From Cololabis saira (Eukaryota; Chordata; Actinopteri; Beloniformes; Belonidae): a stretch of 64,000 nucleotides of DNA. The stretch lies in assembly GCF_033807715.1 (NCBI RefSeq), contig NC_084597.1, positions 9,052,843 to 9,116,842 of the forward strand. Direction: 5' to 3'. A model generated the notes under the pieces. That model searched no databases. It was not told where the DNA came from and saw only the letters and a list, made by a program, of their open reading frames with translations. The position numbers and the translations under genes were made by a program. Position 1 is the first letter of the stretch, and each line of letters opens with the position of its first letter. Shown here piece after piece: positions 1-23,179 of the stretch.

Positions 1-855
1 TTTTGATACGACAGAAGTATCAATCAATCAATTAATCAATCATTTATTTCAAACCAACAAAACCACAACTCTCGTACTACAGAACAAGAACAGAAAGTTA
101 CAGGACACCATTGAACAGAACAAACAACAATAGCAACAACAGACACTATAACAAAACAAAAACACTGTTTGAAAAGGTGATGGCAGAAGCAAAGCTTATT
201 CATGTCCATCCCCCGCCAACACGCATATAACAAAGACAACCATAACACAAAGTTACTCCCTTAAACCCATCTTCCCCTCAATCATTTCATTTCTTTACAT
301 CAGTTTATCTCCTCATCCCTTTTATACATTTCAAAGACTGCTTTTCTGTACTTACTTTTAAATTGACTTAATTCCATCTTCTAAGCTGTTCCACAGAATA
401 ACCTCTCCGACAGAAACACACATACTTTTAAGAGTTGATCTTACACTTTGTTGTTGCAATTTAAGTTTTCCTCTTAAGTCATACCTTTTACAACCTTCCC
501 TGTCATGAAATAATTTTTGAATTATACTTGGAAGAAGATAGTTTTTCGCTTTATACATGATTAGTGCAGTTTTCAATTTTACCAAGTCAAAAAACTTTAA
601 TGCAGAGGCCTTAAGAAAAAGTAAATTAGTGTGATCATTGAACCTGACATTGAAAACTGTTTGTATGGCTCTTTTTTGTAGTATGTATAGAGGCAACAGG
701 TTGGTTTTATACGCATTACCCCAGACTTCCACACAGTGACTCAAATATGGCAAAACAAAAGAATAATATAGAATAAGTAGAGACTGTTGGTTAAGTATGA
801 ACCTAGATCGCCTCATAACACCCACACTCTTTGCAATCTTGGGACATTTACACAA
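1..855 (-). mobile_element. 5'-truncated LINE, RT C-terminal region and 3' tail
   Basis: On the minus strand, 855-358 encodes 165 residues resembling the C-terminal part of CR1/L2/Rex-type non-LTR reverse transcriptases; the stretch YYSFVLPYLSHCVEVWG followed by LQKRAIQT is typical. The frame closes near 358. A non-coding part then runs to the left edge and ends in ATTG/ATTA-type short repeats (about 20-50), the usual LINE 3' tail. The catalytic RT and endonuclease parts are absent, so this is a dead copy. The exact LINE clade cannot be fixed by eye. Confidence 0.75.
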
Positions 856-1145
856 GTAATGTAAAACTTTTTTTATTTTTACTCATAATGATTAAAATAA
901 TATATTTTTCACAAACCTTAAAATTTCATGATGAAAAAAATTTGAAATGGAGTATAAATATGTGTAATTTGCATCAATTATGATCATGAAATTATGCAAA
1001 AATCATGTAAATGTATCATAATTAGTTTCAGCACCGCTTACTGAAATGTAATTTTGATAATAGTACTTTAAGTGCACACTGAAGATACATTTAAATATTA
1101 GATAAAGTTGCCTGGATGTAAACATAATTAAGCTTTCATTTTGAC
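856..1145. other. AT-rich intergenic stretch, nothing recognised
   Basis: No open frame, repeat end or RNA signal that I can support. Confidence 0.5.
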
Positions 1146-1380
1146 TTATTCTTGTTTTTCCTTATCCAACTTTATTTCATCATGTGGACACACATGATGA
1201 AATAAATTAATCATCATTTCCTCTAATTCTTCTTTCCTAAATGTTGTAATTGGGTTAAAGGCCGGTGCTGCTTCAGGAGGAGATTCATTCATCAACGTAA
1301 ATCCCGCGGGGAAACTTGGATTCCACTCATCTGAATAGTTTCTCGATTCTTCTGTGCCTCTGTGTTTAGACTTTATTGAA
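1146..1380 (-). other. possible orphan coding fragment
   Basis: The minus strand is open from the (CA)n tract down to a TAA at 1146. The part outside the microsatellite has balanced, non-repetitive composition (for example NPSFPAGFTLMNE, then FRKEELEEMMINLFHH). I do not recognise the family. It could be an exon, a gag-like piece of a retroelement or chance. No convincing acceptor was found because the upstream end merges with the dinucleotide repeat. Confidence 0.22.
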
Positions 1381-1406
1381 ATGTACAGCCCCCTGTCTCT
1401 GTTTCT

Positions 1407-1407
<1 letters not shown>

Positions 1408-1470
<63 letters not shown>
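1408..1470. repeat. (TG)n microsatellite
   Basis: About 30 uninterrupted TG units. Long Cys-Val or Thr-His frames across it are artefacts. Confidence 0.97.
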
Positions 1471-1471
<1 letters not shown>

Positions 1472-2425
1472 ACACGGTGCGGTTATGGTGAAGGGACCTC
1501 AGTTCATTCACACAGGCAATCTAAGAGTTATCAGCTCCAAGGACGAGCAAATAGAAGCCACCCGGCCTGTCCGGGGACATTTTATCACCTACCCTCCATC
1601 TGGTCACAAACAAATCAAGAGCCAACTCGTCTCTACATTTTAAATATTCCATTTGTTTATATCGTCGAGACAATTAATAAAATAAAATGGGAGAAAGTAC
1701 AATAAAATAAAACAGACGTTTCATTTGCTGGAGTGGATTCTTGTCCGTGTCTCTGTGGGTCTGTCCGTCTGGGTTTGACCTCTGTCTGCGTTACATCACA
1801 GCCACAGTGACCTCAAAACTCTGAGGACACGTTTGAGTAATCCGCTGAAAGAAAAGGAGAACATGAGGCTTTTCGAAGGTTATAATTAGTTCTGTTTTTT
1901 TCAGGTTTCACATGATCAACAAATCTTCAAGAATTAACCTGGAAGGTTTTTGTGGCAATAATATTCACGTACAATCAAAAATAAAAATGGGACTTCTTTG
2001 CATTCACGTCACAACTGTTTTGAATTTGCATTAGCCCCTTGATGCCTGATTAATGAAATAATACACTGAAAATGGTAATTTTCTGTGTTTTTTTGTCTTA
2101 AAAAGTTTTCTGATTAATATTTTTTTGTTTCTAAGACTATATTCGGTAATGTTTTATTTTAGTCATATTTTATATATTTTTTTCAATCATACAAGACTTA
2201 TTTAATTGTTTTTTATTCTGCAAGGGAGTGCAGAAATCGTGAATTATAACAGTTATTACAAAAGTCAAGTGTAAATAAACCAAACATTCATATTTATTGT
2301 GATGGACATTTGCAGCTTTGATTAACAGCATTTGCTGTATTGAATCCAGTACCTAACAGTTTGAAACTTAGAGTCAAGTTTAAAATTTAACAAGTGACAT
2401 TCTTTACTGGTGTCTAATTTGAGAG
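1471..2425. other. intergenic, no gene recognised
   Basis: AT-rich single-copy-looking DNA. No coding frame with splice support and no element ends were found on either strand. Confidence 0.5.
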
Positions 2426-3509
2426 CAGAGGTGTCAAAAGTATTCACATTTTGAAGGTAACATGTAGACTGCACCTTTATTTTAAAAGTCTTTTTTATTT
2501 TTTGAGGAATGTTTGTTATCCCCACAGAGGCAATTTGTTTTACTGGCAGTCTTTCTCTTACTTTTTGCTTTTATTTCATTAATTTAATTAATCTTTTTGA
2601 GGGTAGGCAAATAATAAGCTTTGCTTCAGCCTACACCTTTTTCGGTCTAGATGTTATTTGTTTATTTGTATATTTGAAAATTTTTTGTTATGCTTTGAAC
2701 AGTGTATTCGTTTTCTTGTTGTCAGTTTTATTCTTGTTTTTTTTTTTTTTTTTTTTTTTTGTGTCATGACCGAAAATAAACTAAATAAACTAAAAAAAAA
2801 AAAAAAAATAAAAAAAAACTAAACATTCATTACTCAGGTAGAAGTATAGATACTAGAGTTTAAAAATACTCCTGTAGAAGTTGAAGTATCAACTCAAGTT
2901 TTTTACTCAAGTAAAAGTATAAAAGTAATTTCAAAACTACTTAAAGTATAAAAGTAAAAGTAATGTAAGGGGGAAAAAGCCATTAAGGACAAAAGCCATT
3001 GAAAATGAATGTATCTTAGTATAATGCAAATATATTAAAGAACCATATATGTGTACTATTGAGCATTAACATGTGTTTCAGAGAGCAGGAGATATGATGA
3101 CTAGTTGCCTATAAGTATTGTAATGGTGCAAAAAGTCAAACTTCAGAGGCATGTTATCATTTATCCTAACCTTTATTGGAATGTACATCCAAGTTTAGTT
3201 GCAGGAATCTGAGGGAACGGATGTAAGAACAAAACTGGACAAGAACATCTGAAACAACCACAACCAAATTCACTCTATCCGGATGGAGCAATTTAACTGG
3301 ATAGTTTTTTTTAAAGGCCAAAATGAAATAGAGTAACGAGGCTGTTTTTAAAATGTAAGGAGTAAAAAGTACAGATAATTGCGTAAAAATGTAAGAAGTA
3401 AAAGTAAAAAGTCGTCTGAAAAATAATTACTCCAGTGAAGTATAGATAACCAAAATTTCTACTTAAGTTAGGTAACTAAGTATTTATACTTCGTTACTTG
3501 ACACCTCTG
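2426..3509 (+). mobile_element. non-autonomous hAT, CAGAGGTGTCAA family, copy 1
   Basis: The ends are CAGAGGTGTCAA and its reverse complement. The flanks are a perfect 8-bp duplication TTTGAGAG (2418-2425 and 3510-3517), which identifies hAT-type insertion. There is no transposase. The body is nearly identical to copies at 11982, 29164 and 36806. A LINE tail (2451-2822) was later inserted near the left end. Confidence 0.92.
2451..2822 (+). mobile_element. LINE 3' end inserted in hAT copy 1
   Basis: Alignment by eye to the intact hAT copy at 11982 shows these 372 bp are extra. They are flanked by ACATT on both sides (2446-2450 and 2823-2827). The insert ends in an A-rich tail with AATAAACTAAATAAACT-like repeats, and has a T-tract at about 2738-2760. 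It is a severely 5'-truncated retroposon with no coding capacity. Confidence 0.7.
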
Positions 3510-3770
3510 TTTGAGAGCATTCCCTTTTTGGCATGTTTCCCCCCCTCTTTAAATCCTCCAAACTTCACATTGTATCACCATCACCTACATAATTCCAGCT
3601 CACAGAGACTCTCGGTGAAACTTCAGGTTTTAGGCCCTGACCGGTGCAGCCATCCCGTCTCCCCCTCCTCCACCCTTCACCCTCTTACTGGTGGTCAGGG
3701 TCGATCAATACTTCCCCCGTAGCTTATCGCTGATGTGCAACTGGCTGTTTGTCCTGACTCTGCTCTGTCT

Positions 3771-3984
3771 ACATAAGGACCTGGATGGGACGGCGCCTAA
3801 CCCAAATGCACCAGGTATCAGCACGGGAACCCTGCGGTTGTTGGACATGCTACCGGACATAAACTGACATTTACAGAGACGATGCAGAGAGCAGAGTAAC
3901 AGCGGGAAGGAGAGCAGGAGAATGACTGCAGAGGATGAATGAATGAGTGAATGAATGAGTGTGGAGAGGACTCCTGAACGTGAG
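3771..3984 (+). promoter_or_regulatory. candidate promoter and first exon of pri-mir-122
   Basis: A TATA-like ACATAAGG lies at 3771-3778. It is followed by about 200 bp of non-repetitive, moderately GC-rich sequence, and then a strong splice donor (GAG then GTGAGT, exon edge 3984). The mir-122 hairpin is about 1 kb downstream on the same strand. Mammalian mir-122 is processed from a dedicated, spliced liver transcript (established knowledge). That this is its fish counterpart is inference from position only; no HNF site was confirmed. Confidence 0.33.
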
Positions 3985-4241
3985 GTGAGTTGGTATCATC
4001 CTACAACAGGCTTGTGTTATTCAGTTTGCATGTCCTTTTTTTAAAAAATATAACAAAATGATTTCCTTTGGGACGTTATCAGCTCAAAATTGTGATGAAA
4101 GTATCATTGAAAGTAGAAACGACACAAAAAGCCTCCAGTATTGTGTGACTTTAGTCTGGATTATATATTTGTCACTGTGATTTTATAAAACATGCATTGT
4201 TTTGTGACCTTTAACAAATGTGTTATTTGACTTTGCTTCTG

Positions 4242-4243
<2 letters not shown>

Positions 4244-4272
<29 letters not shown>
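4244..4272. repeat. (CA)n microsatellite
   Basis: About 14 CA units between the candidate pri-mir-122 first exon and the hairpin. Confidence 0.95.
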
Positions 4273-4275
<3 letters not shown>

Positions 4276-4494
4276 TCACAGCTGCAGTTATCCCACAATC
4301 AGTAAAAACCTGACGAGACTGGACTTTAGACACAAGGATAAGCCTCAAGTATTTATTTGGCACTTTTTTTCTCTGTAGTTATCTGCTTTTTTCACTCATT
4401 TTTCCCTTGTTTAATCCTACCCAATGTGCTTTTATCTTCCACAAAATGTAAGAACTAAGTTTTACTGTTTTATATCAGTTTTTATAAATATTAA

Positions 4495-4834
4495 AGGAGC
4501 ATGAGGCTCCTTTTAAGAAATGAGACTCTCTAGCGCCACCCTTCACCACGACGGCCGTCGGGGGTACTGCAGCCAACAGCGAAGCCGGCACGGGAGAACG
4601 GGGAGAACGTGCATGCAGTGTCATGTGACGTCACATCCGCAGGACAGCGCGGGAAATTTGGGCCCGAATTGCAGCACATTTTGCAGCACACAGCCTGTTC
4701 AAGGCAAAGGAGAGATACACTAGAGGGCTCATTCTTTTTGATTTGGAACGCTTCATCTGACATTATTACTAGAAAACTTAAAACGTATACTAATTTTTTT
4801 CATAAATCCTGCCTCTATCCTGCCTCATGCTCCT
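4495..4834 (+). mobile_element. TTAA-type MITE, AGGAGC-TGAGGC family, copy 1
   Basis: A 340-bp element with inverted ends AGGAGCATGAGGC and GCCTCATGCTCCT. The left flank is TTAA; the right flank has drifted. It contains a GC-rich core with a TGACGTCA-containing stretch near 4625. Copies lie at 7776 and 60446; the latter has TTAA on both sides, so a piggyBac-type origin is inferred. Here it sits about 140 bp upstream of the mir-122 hairpin on the same transcript path. Confidence 0.8.
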
Positions 4835-4892
4835 GTATTTGCTTATCTTTCTCCACACATTGGACAATCCTTCCCGCTTTCTTTCTCCAGGT

Positions 4893-4948
4893 CATCCATC
4901 CATCCATCCATCCATCCATCCATCCATCCATCCATCCATCCATCCATC
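4893..4948. repeat. (ATCC)n microsatellite
   Basis: About 14 ATCC units ending roughly 20 bp before the mir-122 precursor. Confidence 0.96.
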
Positions 4949-4965
4949 TCCAGAACCCCCTGTCC

Positions 4966-5043
4966 TCCAGAGCTCTGGAGTGTGACAATGGTGTTTGTTT
5001 CCTCTCTATCAAACGCCATTATCACACTAAATAGTTCCAGTGT
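4966..5043 (+). ncRNA. mir122: mir-122 precursor hairpin
   Basis: The 5' arm at 4976-4997 reads exactly as the vertebrate miR-122-5p as I know it (begins TGGAGTGTGACAATGG; seed GGAGTGT). The 3' arm at 5012-5033 begins AACGCCATTATCACACTA and matches miR-122-3p. The arms pair along their length with a few G-U pairs, leaving a loop of about 14 nt. miR-122 is the dominant liver microRNA of vertebrates and represses many metabolic mRNAs. In human, MIR122 lies just beyond the 3' end of ALPK2 in the opposite orientation. The same arrangement here, with alpk2 ending at 7328 on the minus strand, supports orthology. Precursor edges are approximate. Confidence 0.97.
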
Positions 5044-5875
5044 GAAAAGGACTTCAGGTTATCCCTTCGGTGCTGCGCAGGTCTGGGATGGGTTTGCTAG
5101 CTCCTGCATAATCCTTCCTTTCCCCTCAGTCGCACCGTTGAGCACGAACACACGTCCAGATGTGTCACAGGCGGCGACAGCTTGAGACACTTTACACCAC
5201 TGCAGGAGAGGCAGGGATGGAAATAGACGTAAAGAGTGTTGTAACACGATGTAGAGCTTACTGGATGCGTGTGACCTACTTCTTTTTGCAATCGAGGTGG
5301 TAATTTGCGGCAGGAGACCCTCTCCCTTATGAACAGGTTTTTAAAAAAGGGGACACAGAAGATTTATTTCATAGTCATGTCATTGTTTAACACTTGTAAT
5401 TTGTCATTATGCATGCCATAAATAAATAAATAAAGAGCTTGTTTGAACCTTTTTGCTATTGAGATTCATACAAATTCTAAGAACACACAATGTTCACATT
5501 TCCCAGATCAGTCAAGAAATACTTAATGTTTCATCGGCAAATATATATAATTAAAATTAATCTATGCGAAAACAAAGTATTTGCAACCATGTGACAACTA
5601 TTCAGCAGCACAAATCTGCTGCCTACACTGTCAGAATAATGGCTCAGGGAGTTAAAAAGCAGCAGTACAGAGACTTTAGTGACATAACTGGAACACTTCA
5701 TAGATCATACTGGTGTCAGGTCATGGGAGGGATTGAATGAACATTTCACTTTCCATACATTCATTGGCCTCAGGCTGTTTTTCAAATCATGCCATTCAGC
5801 CAAAATTATGTGTGGGGACGACATGAGCTAAAAAATGGGCCGAAAAATGGGCTTCGCGTTGATTTGTCTGCAGGT
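5044..5875. other. downstream part of pri-mir-122 region
   Basis: No coding frame supported. A run of overlapping AATAAA motifs near 5420-5433 could serve as the polyadenylation signal of the microRNA transcript (inference). Confidence 0.35.
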
Positions 5876-6567
5876 CAGAGGTGGGTAGTAACGAGTTACA
5901 TTTACTCCGTTACATTTACTTGAGTAAGTTTTGGGAAATTTTGTACTTTTAGGAGTAGTTTTGAATCACTATACTTTTTACTTTTACTTGAGTAGATTTG
6001 TGAAGAAGAAACTGTTCCTCTTACTCCGCTACATTAGGCTACGTTGAGCTGTTACTTTTCTTTTATCCCTTTTATCCGCGTACGCGTCAATCTCATGACA
6101 TCACTGGGTGATTCTTTGGGAAAAATGTTTGTTTTTGAATGGTTTTGAACATTTACACAGACTCAAACACACACAGAGTTTATCTGGTTAAAAAATAAAA
6201 TTAAAAAAGGCTTGAAATTTTGTGCTACTTGTGCTTAATTTATTTTTTTATTTATTAAAGTACTTGAATTTACTTTGAGATTATTCTAATTTAAGCTATT
6301 TTTTATTAATTTTAATTTATTTTATTATTTTATTGATTTAATTTGCCTGAAGATGATTATTTTATACTTTTGTCTGTTTGAATGGTTGTGTTAAAAAAAT
6401 AAATCAGACGTTACTCAGTACTTGAGTAGTTTTTTCACCAAGTAGTTTTTTACTTTTACTCAAGTAATTATTTGGATGACTACTTTTTACTTCTACTTGA
6501 GTCATATTATTCTGAAGTTACAGTACTTTTACTTGAGTACAATTTTTGGCTACTCTACCCACCTCTG
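5876..6567 (+). mobile_element. non-autonomous hAT, CAGAGGTGGGTAG family
   Basis: A 692-bp element with ends CAGAGGTGGGTAG and CTACCCACCTCTG. The perfect 8-bp duplication is CTGCAGGT (5868-5875 and 6568-6575). The terminal regions are rich in ACTTGAGTA-type motifs. No transposase frame. It lies between mir-122 and the alpk2 3' end. Confidence 0.93.
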
Positions 6568-7327
6568 CTGCAGGTTATGGTCTTTTAAAAGACTCTACTT
6601 TTGTTTTTGGTGAGGCTAAATTGGTCAATTTTCTAATAAAGGGCATATGTGTAACTAAAAAGATGTGGGACTCACACGACCCCCCCTCTTCTTAGTCCAT
6701 TTAGTCCGCTTGTATCACACAAGCTTCCAATCTCTCCAAACTGGCTGAGAGACATTTAAAATCAATGTTACAGTAAAGAAAAACTAAAAGCAATCAAGAA
6801 ATCGTCACATTTTTCATCAAATACGGTCAAAGTTTCCATAAGCTCTAAGTGTACACAATGTCCTTGTGTTGTTTCCAAAATATATAAAAGTGAGCTCATC
6901 CAGGGCCTCACTAAATCAATAAACTATTGTAATAATTTATCTTCTTTGCCACCTGGCAAACCAATCACACCAGGAGCACCCGCTCGCTCTACTTCAGGGC
7001 CCCTTTTTCTAATCAATCAAATAATACGTCCATTAATGTAATGAACCAAGCTTTTGAAAACATCACAGAAGTAAAAAAAAAATGAAAGCAAATCATTGCA
7101 ACTCATCAATCAAGCTAAGACATTATAGTTCACCACCTGGGACAAACTTGTTCTGCGTTCCTTAAAGTGATCGCAAGGTTTTCCTTGAACTTTTGAAGAA
7201 AAAGGATGAATTCTAACCAAGGCCTTCAGTACAGATCAAACATCTGCTGGTTGTGTCCAGAGTAGGTAAAGACAGTCCCCACCAATCAAATGAAAAATAA
7301 AACCATAAATCCAACATTCTTCTTCCA
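6568..7327. other. probable alpk2 3' UTR and 3' flank
   Basis: No element ends and no coding frame. It directly follows the alpk2 stop on the minus strand. I did not find a canonical AATAAA close to the stop, so the 3' UTR end is undefined. Confidence 0.4.
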
Positions 7328-20130
<12,803 letters not shown>

Positions 20131-20998
20131 TGAGATCCCTTCTTTTCCCTTTGTCAGAAAGCTGAACTCAGCTGTCAGACAAGAAGTTGAGTCTGGGGAC
20201 TAGATTCTTTGTGCAGTGATGAATTGTTTTCCCCTCTTGTTTCTGGCTTCATTTCAACTTTGAATGCAAGTTGTGTTGTGAGAGTCAGTACCTGCAAACC
20301 AAATGAATTAACAGTGAATATAAATATTTTGCGAGTGAACTGCACATTTAATCTGTCACCCACTATCTACTTCTGGCTGTCTCTTTGTGAAACATTTTTA
20401 TCTAAGCTTTCGGAGATGGCCTCTATTTTAGGAAGCTTCAATGGACCATTCGCCCACCTCATCAACAGGAAACTTTCCCTTTGCCTTTACTTTGTTGGAG
20501 ATAAAACTAAGTGTTATGTGGCAGCCTCTCTGCTCAAGTTTAATCTCTCTTCTACAGTAATGCATCACTCTGAAATTGAAAAATTCCCATTAACTATTAT
20601 GCTACTTATAGATTTCACTTTTGGAGGATGAAAATATTATTTCCATCCAAGCTGAATTGTTGCAAAAGGGAATCATTTTTATTGCACTTTGACATGCCTG
20701 ATTTAAGATGAATATATCTCAGCAACCACATGGTGTATTTCAATAAATTTGGTATCAAAGGCTTGAATCAAGACAACTGGACTCTTTTCACTTTGTTCAT
20801 AAAGATGTTTCAGCTTCCATCCAGACAGCACCATTAGCTGATTATTTTCCAGTTGTGCAACAAAAAGTTTTTTAATGAACATTTTGAAGAGGATAAACAA
20901 ACGGCTTGAACGATGTCTGTGTTTACTTTCCTTAGATTATGGAGTTCTCTAGGAATTATGTGCTATGTATCAGGATATTTGAGCTATAGTTATCTATC

Positions 20999-20999
<1 letters not shown>
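20131..20999. other. alpk2 5' region, no exon confirmed
   Basis: A possible splice acceptor on the minus strand near 20175 (pyrimidine-rich, ending CTGACAG) would extend the first large exon by about 44 bp. No N-terminal Ig exon was recognised. Confidence 0.35.
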
Positions 21000-21228
<229 letters not shown>

Positions 21229-21489
21229 AGCAAATTCAAAACATTTCTTAATTTAAACAAAATGTTCCTTCATGCTTCTGGTTTGAGGCATCAAATAATT
21301 GAAAAACTTCCATGATGTGTAATGCTAATAAAAGATGGTGCATGACTCAGGATAAAATGATGAAGAGTCATTCACTACTCTATTAAAGACTCGTTGGAGA
21401 ATTGACACAGCATCATGTTCTCCGTGGCGTTGCATCACAACGGTCTCAGGAGCTCTAGGGAAACCAATAGCGTCAAATTTAAATCTTCT

Positions 21490-23143
21490 TTTCGAGTCCG
21501 TTGCAATCTCAGATGTCGTTCTGCCAGTATCTGGCGCAGGTCATAGCTGTTGGGGTTGGTTCCACCAGGTCCCGGGGCGGCACTGGGGGGCATCGTAACA
21601 GTCCAGTAGATGCGTGTGTCTTCTGTCTGGTAACTCCATGTTTTAATGAGTGCTTTGCCATCCCTTGCTCCACTCCACTAGTCTGTTGAGGGTCTTCCAG
21701 GTCGGCCATGGGAGGTCATGCACGCTGGCGAGGCATTCAGTCGGGATGATTCCTCTCTCCTTCCAGTCATGGGCTCATGTGTTGAGCTGGTTCCATTCAT
21801 CTTTCCAGATTTTGGCCCTAGCTGTTTCTTTGGTTGGAAACTGGTTCTGGATTTCAGTCGAGGTGGAGGGGCTGTGTGTCCATGCAGGGGGTCTTTAGGC
21901 ATCCTGCGGCAGGTGTCTTTGAGGGCGGTGTCAACCAGTTTGGTGGGGCGGGTGCGGCTCCAGCTTGAGCATATTTGGCTGTGGAGAAGCACAGGGCTAG
22001 AGCAGTTGCGCGGATGGTTGATGGATCAGCACCCCACTTTAAGTTTACCAATTGGCGCAGGATGTGGTTTCGAGTATTGACCTTGGCTTTGGTGGTCTGA
22101 AGATGGGTTTTGAAAGAGAGTGTCCTGTTGAGGGTGACTATGAGGTACATGGGTTGAGGATGGTTGGAGAATTTTTGGCCATCCCATGAAATGCTCAGTT
22201 CTTTTCCTGCGTTTCGATTTTTAAGATGGAAACTGCATAGTTGGGGTTTTGATGGGTTGGGTTTCAGGTGGTTGTTATTGTCATAGTTTGTCATCTCTTG
22301 GAGGGCTCTTTCCAGGACAGACTCAATCTTCTGGAAGTTCTCCTGTTGGGTGGTAATGGAGAGGTCATCAGCATAGATGAAGCGGTGGCATTGTTGGGGA
22401 AGTGGTTGGTAGTTGGTATAGATGTTGAAGAGGAGGGGGGCCAGTACGCTGCCTTGTGGTAGGCCGTTCTTTTGGGCTCTCCATTTGCTCTTCTTAAAAG
22501 GAACCCTGCATATTAAGACATGTAGGTCTTAAAAGATAAATGTTGGTATCAATTATAACAATGTGATATAAAAAACCTTGTTGATGTCTTCGTTTTTATA
22601 AAATTTGAAAATATAATTTAACATGTAGGTCGCCATTGTTTTTTACATTCTGGGTAGTACGTCACACGGTGGCACCTGCTGGCCCCCGTCCACTGTTCTG
22701 ACACCCAGAAACAGATGAAAACACAGCTAAACAGAGGACGGCGCACCAGAAACACAGATGAAAACACAGCTGAACATTAAGGTGACGGCGCACCTACAAA
22801 AAAGTTAAATAAAATTAAAAAAAAGTGCAGCCCCATACAGCATGAACTATAAAAACACCATAAAACTCAGATAGACTAACAGACAACACGTTTCAATTAG
22901 CAGATAACCGATGCTACAATAAAAACCCCAGTAAAAACCCCGTCATTAAATTAAATAAAGATGTTCTTGCCTATTTGAAGCGAAGTCTGCGCCTCCCGTT
23001 TCGTCAAAGTCCCGGGCCAGTCCCCTCAGCCTCCGGTCTGTCATCACACAGCACCGAGGCCGGTTTTAGGGGGGAGAGGGGGGGGCTATGCCCACTCAAA
23101 CGTGCATATTGCCCACCGGCGTCTCCATCCCGGCGGCGGTAGC

Positions 23144-23179
<36 letters not shown>

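Noticed and set aside
4530..4763. 77-75 residue minus-strand frames conserved at 4.5, 7.8 and 60.5 kb
   Set aside because: Conservation is that of the MITE sequence itself; the frame has indels between copies and no start conservation.
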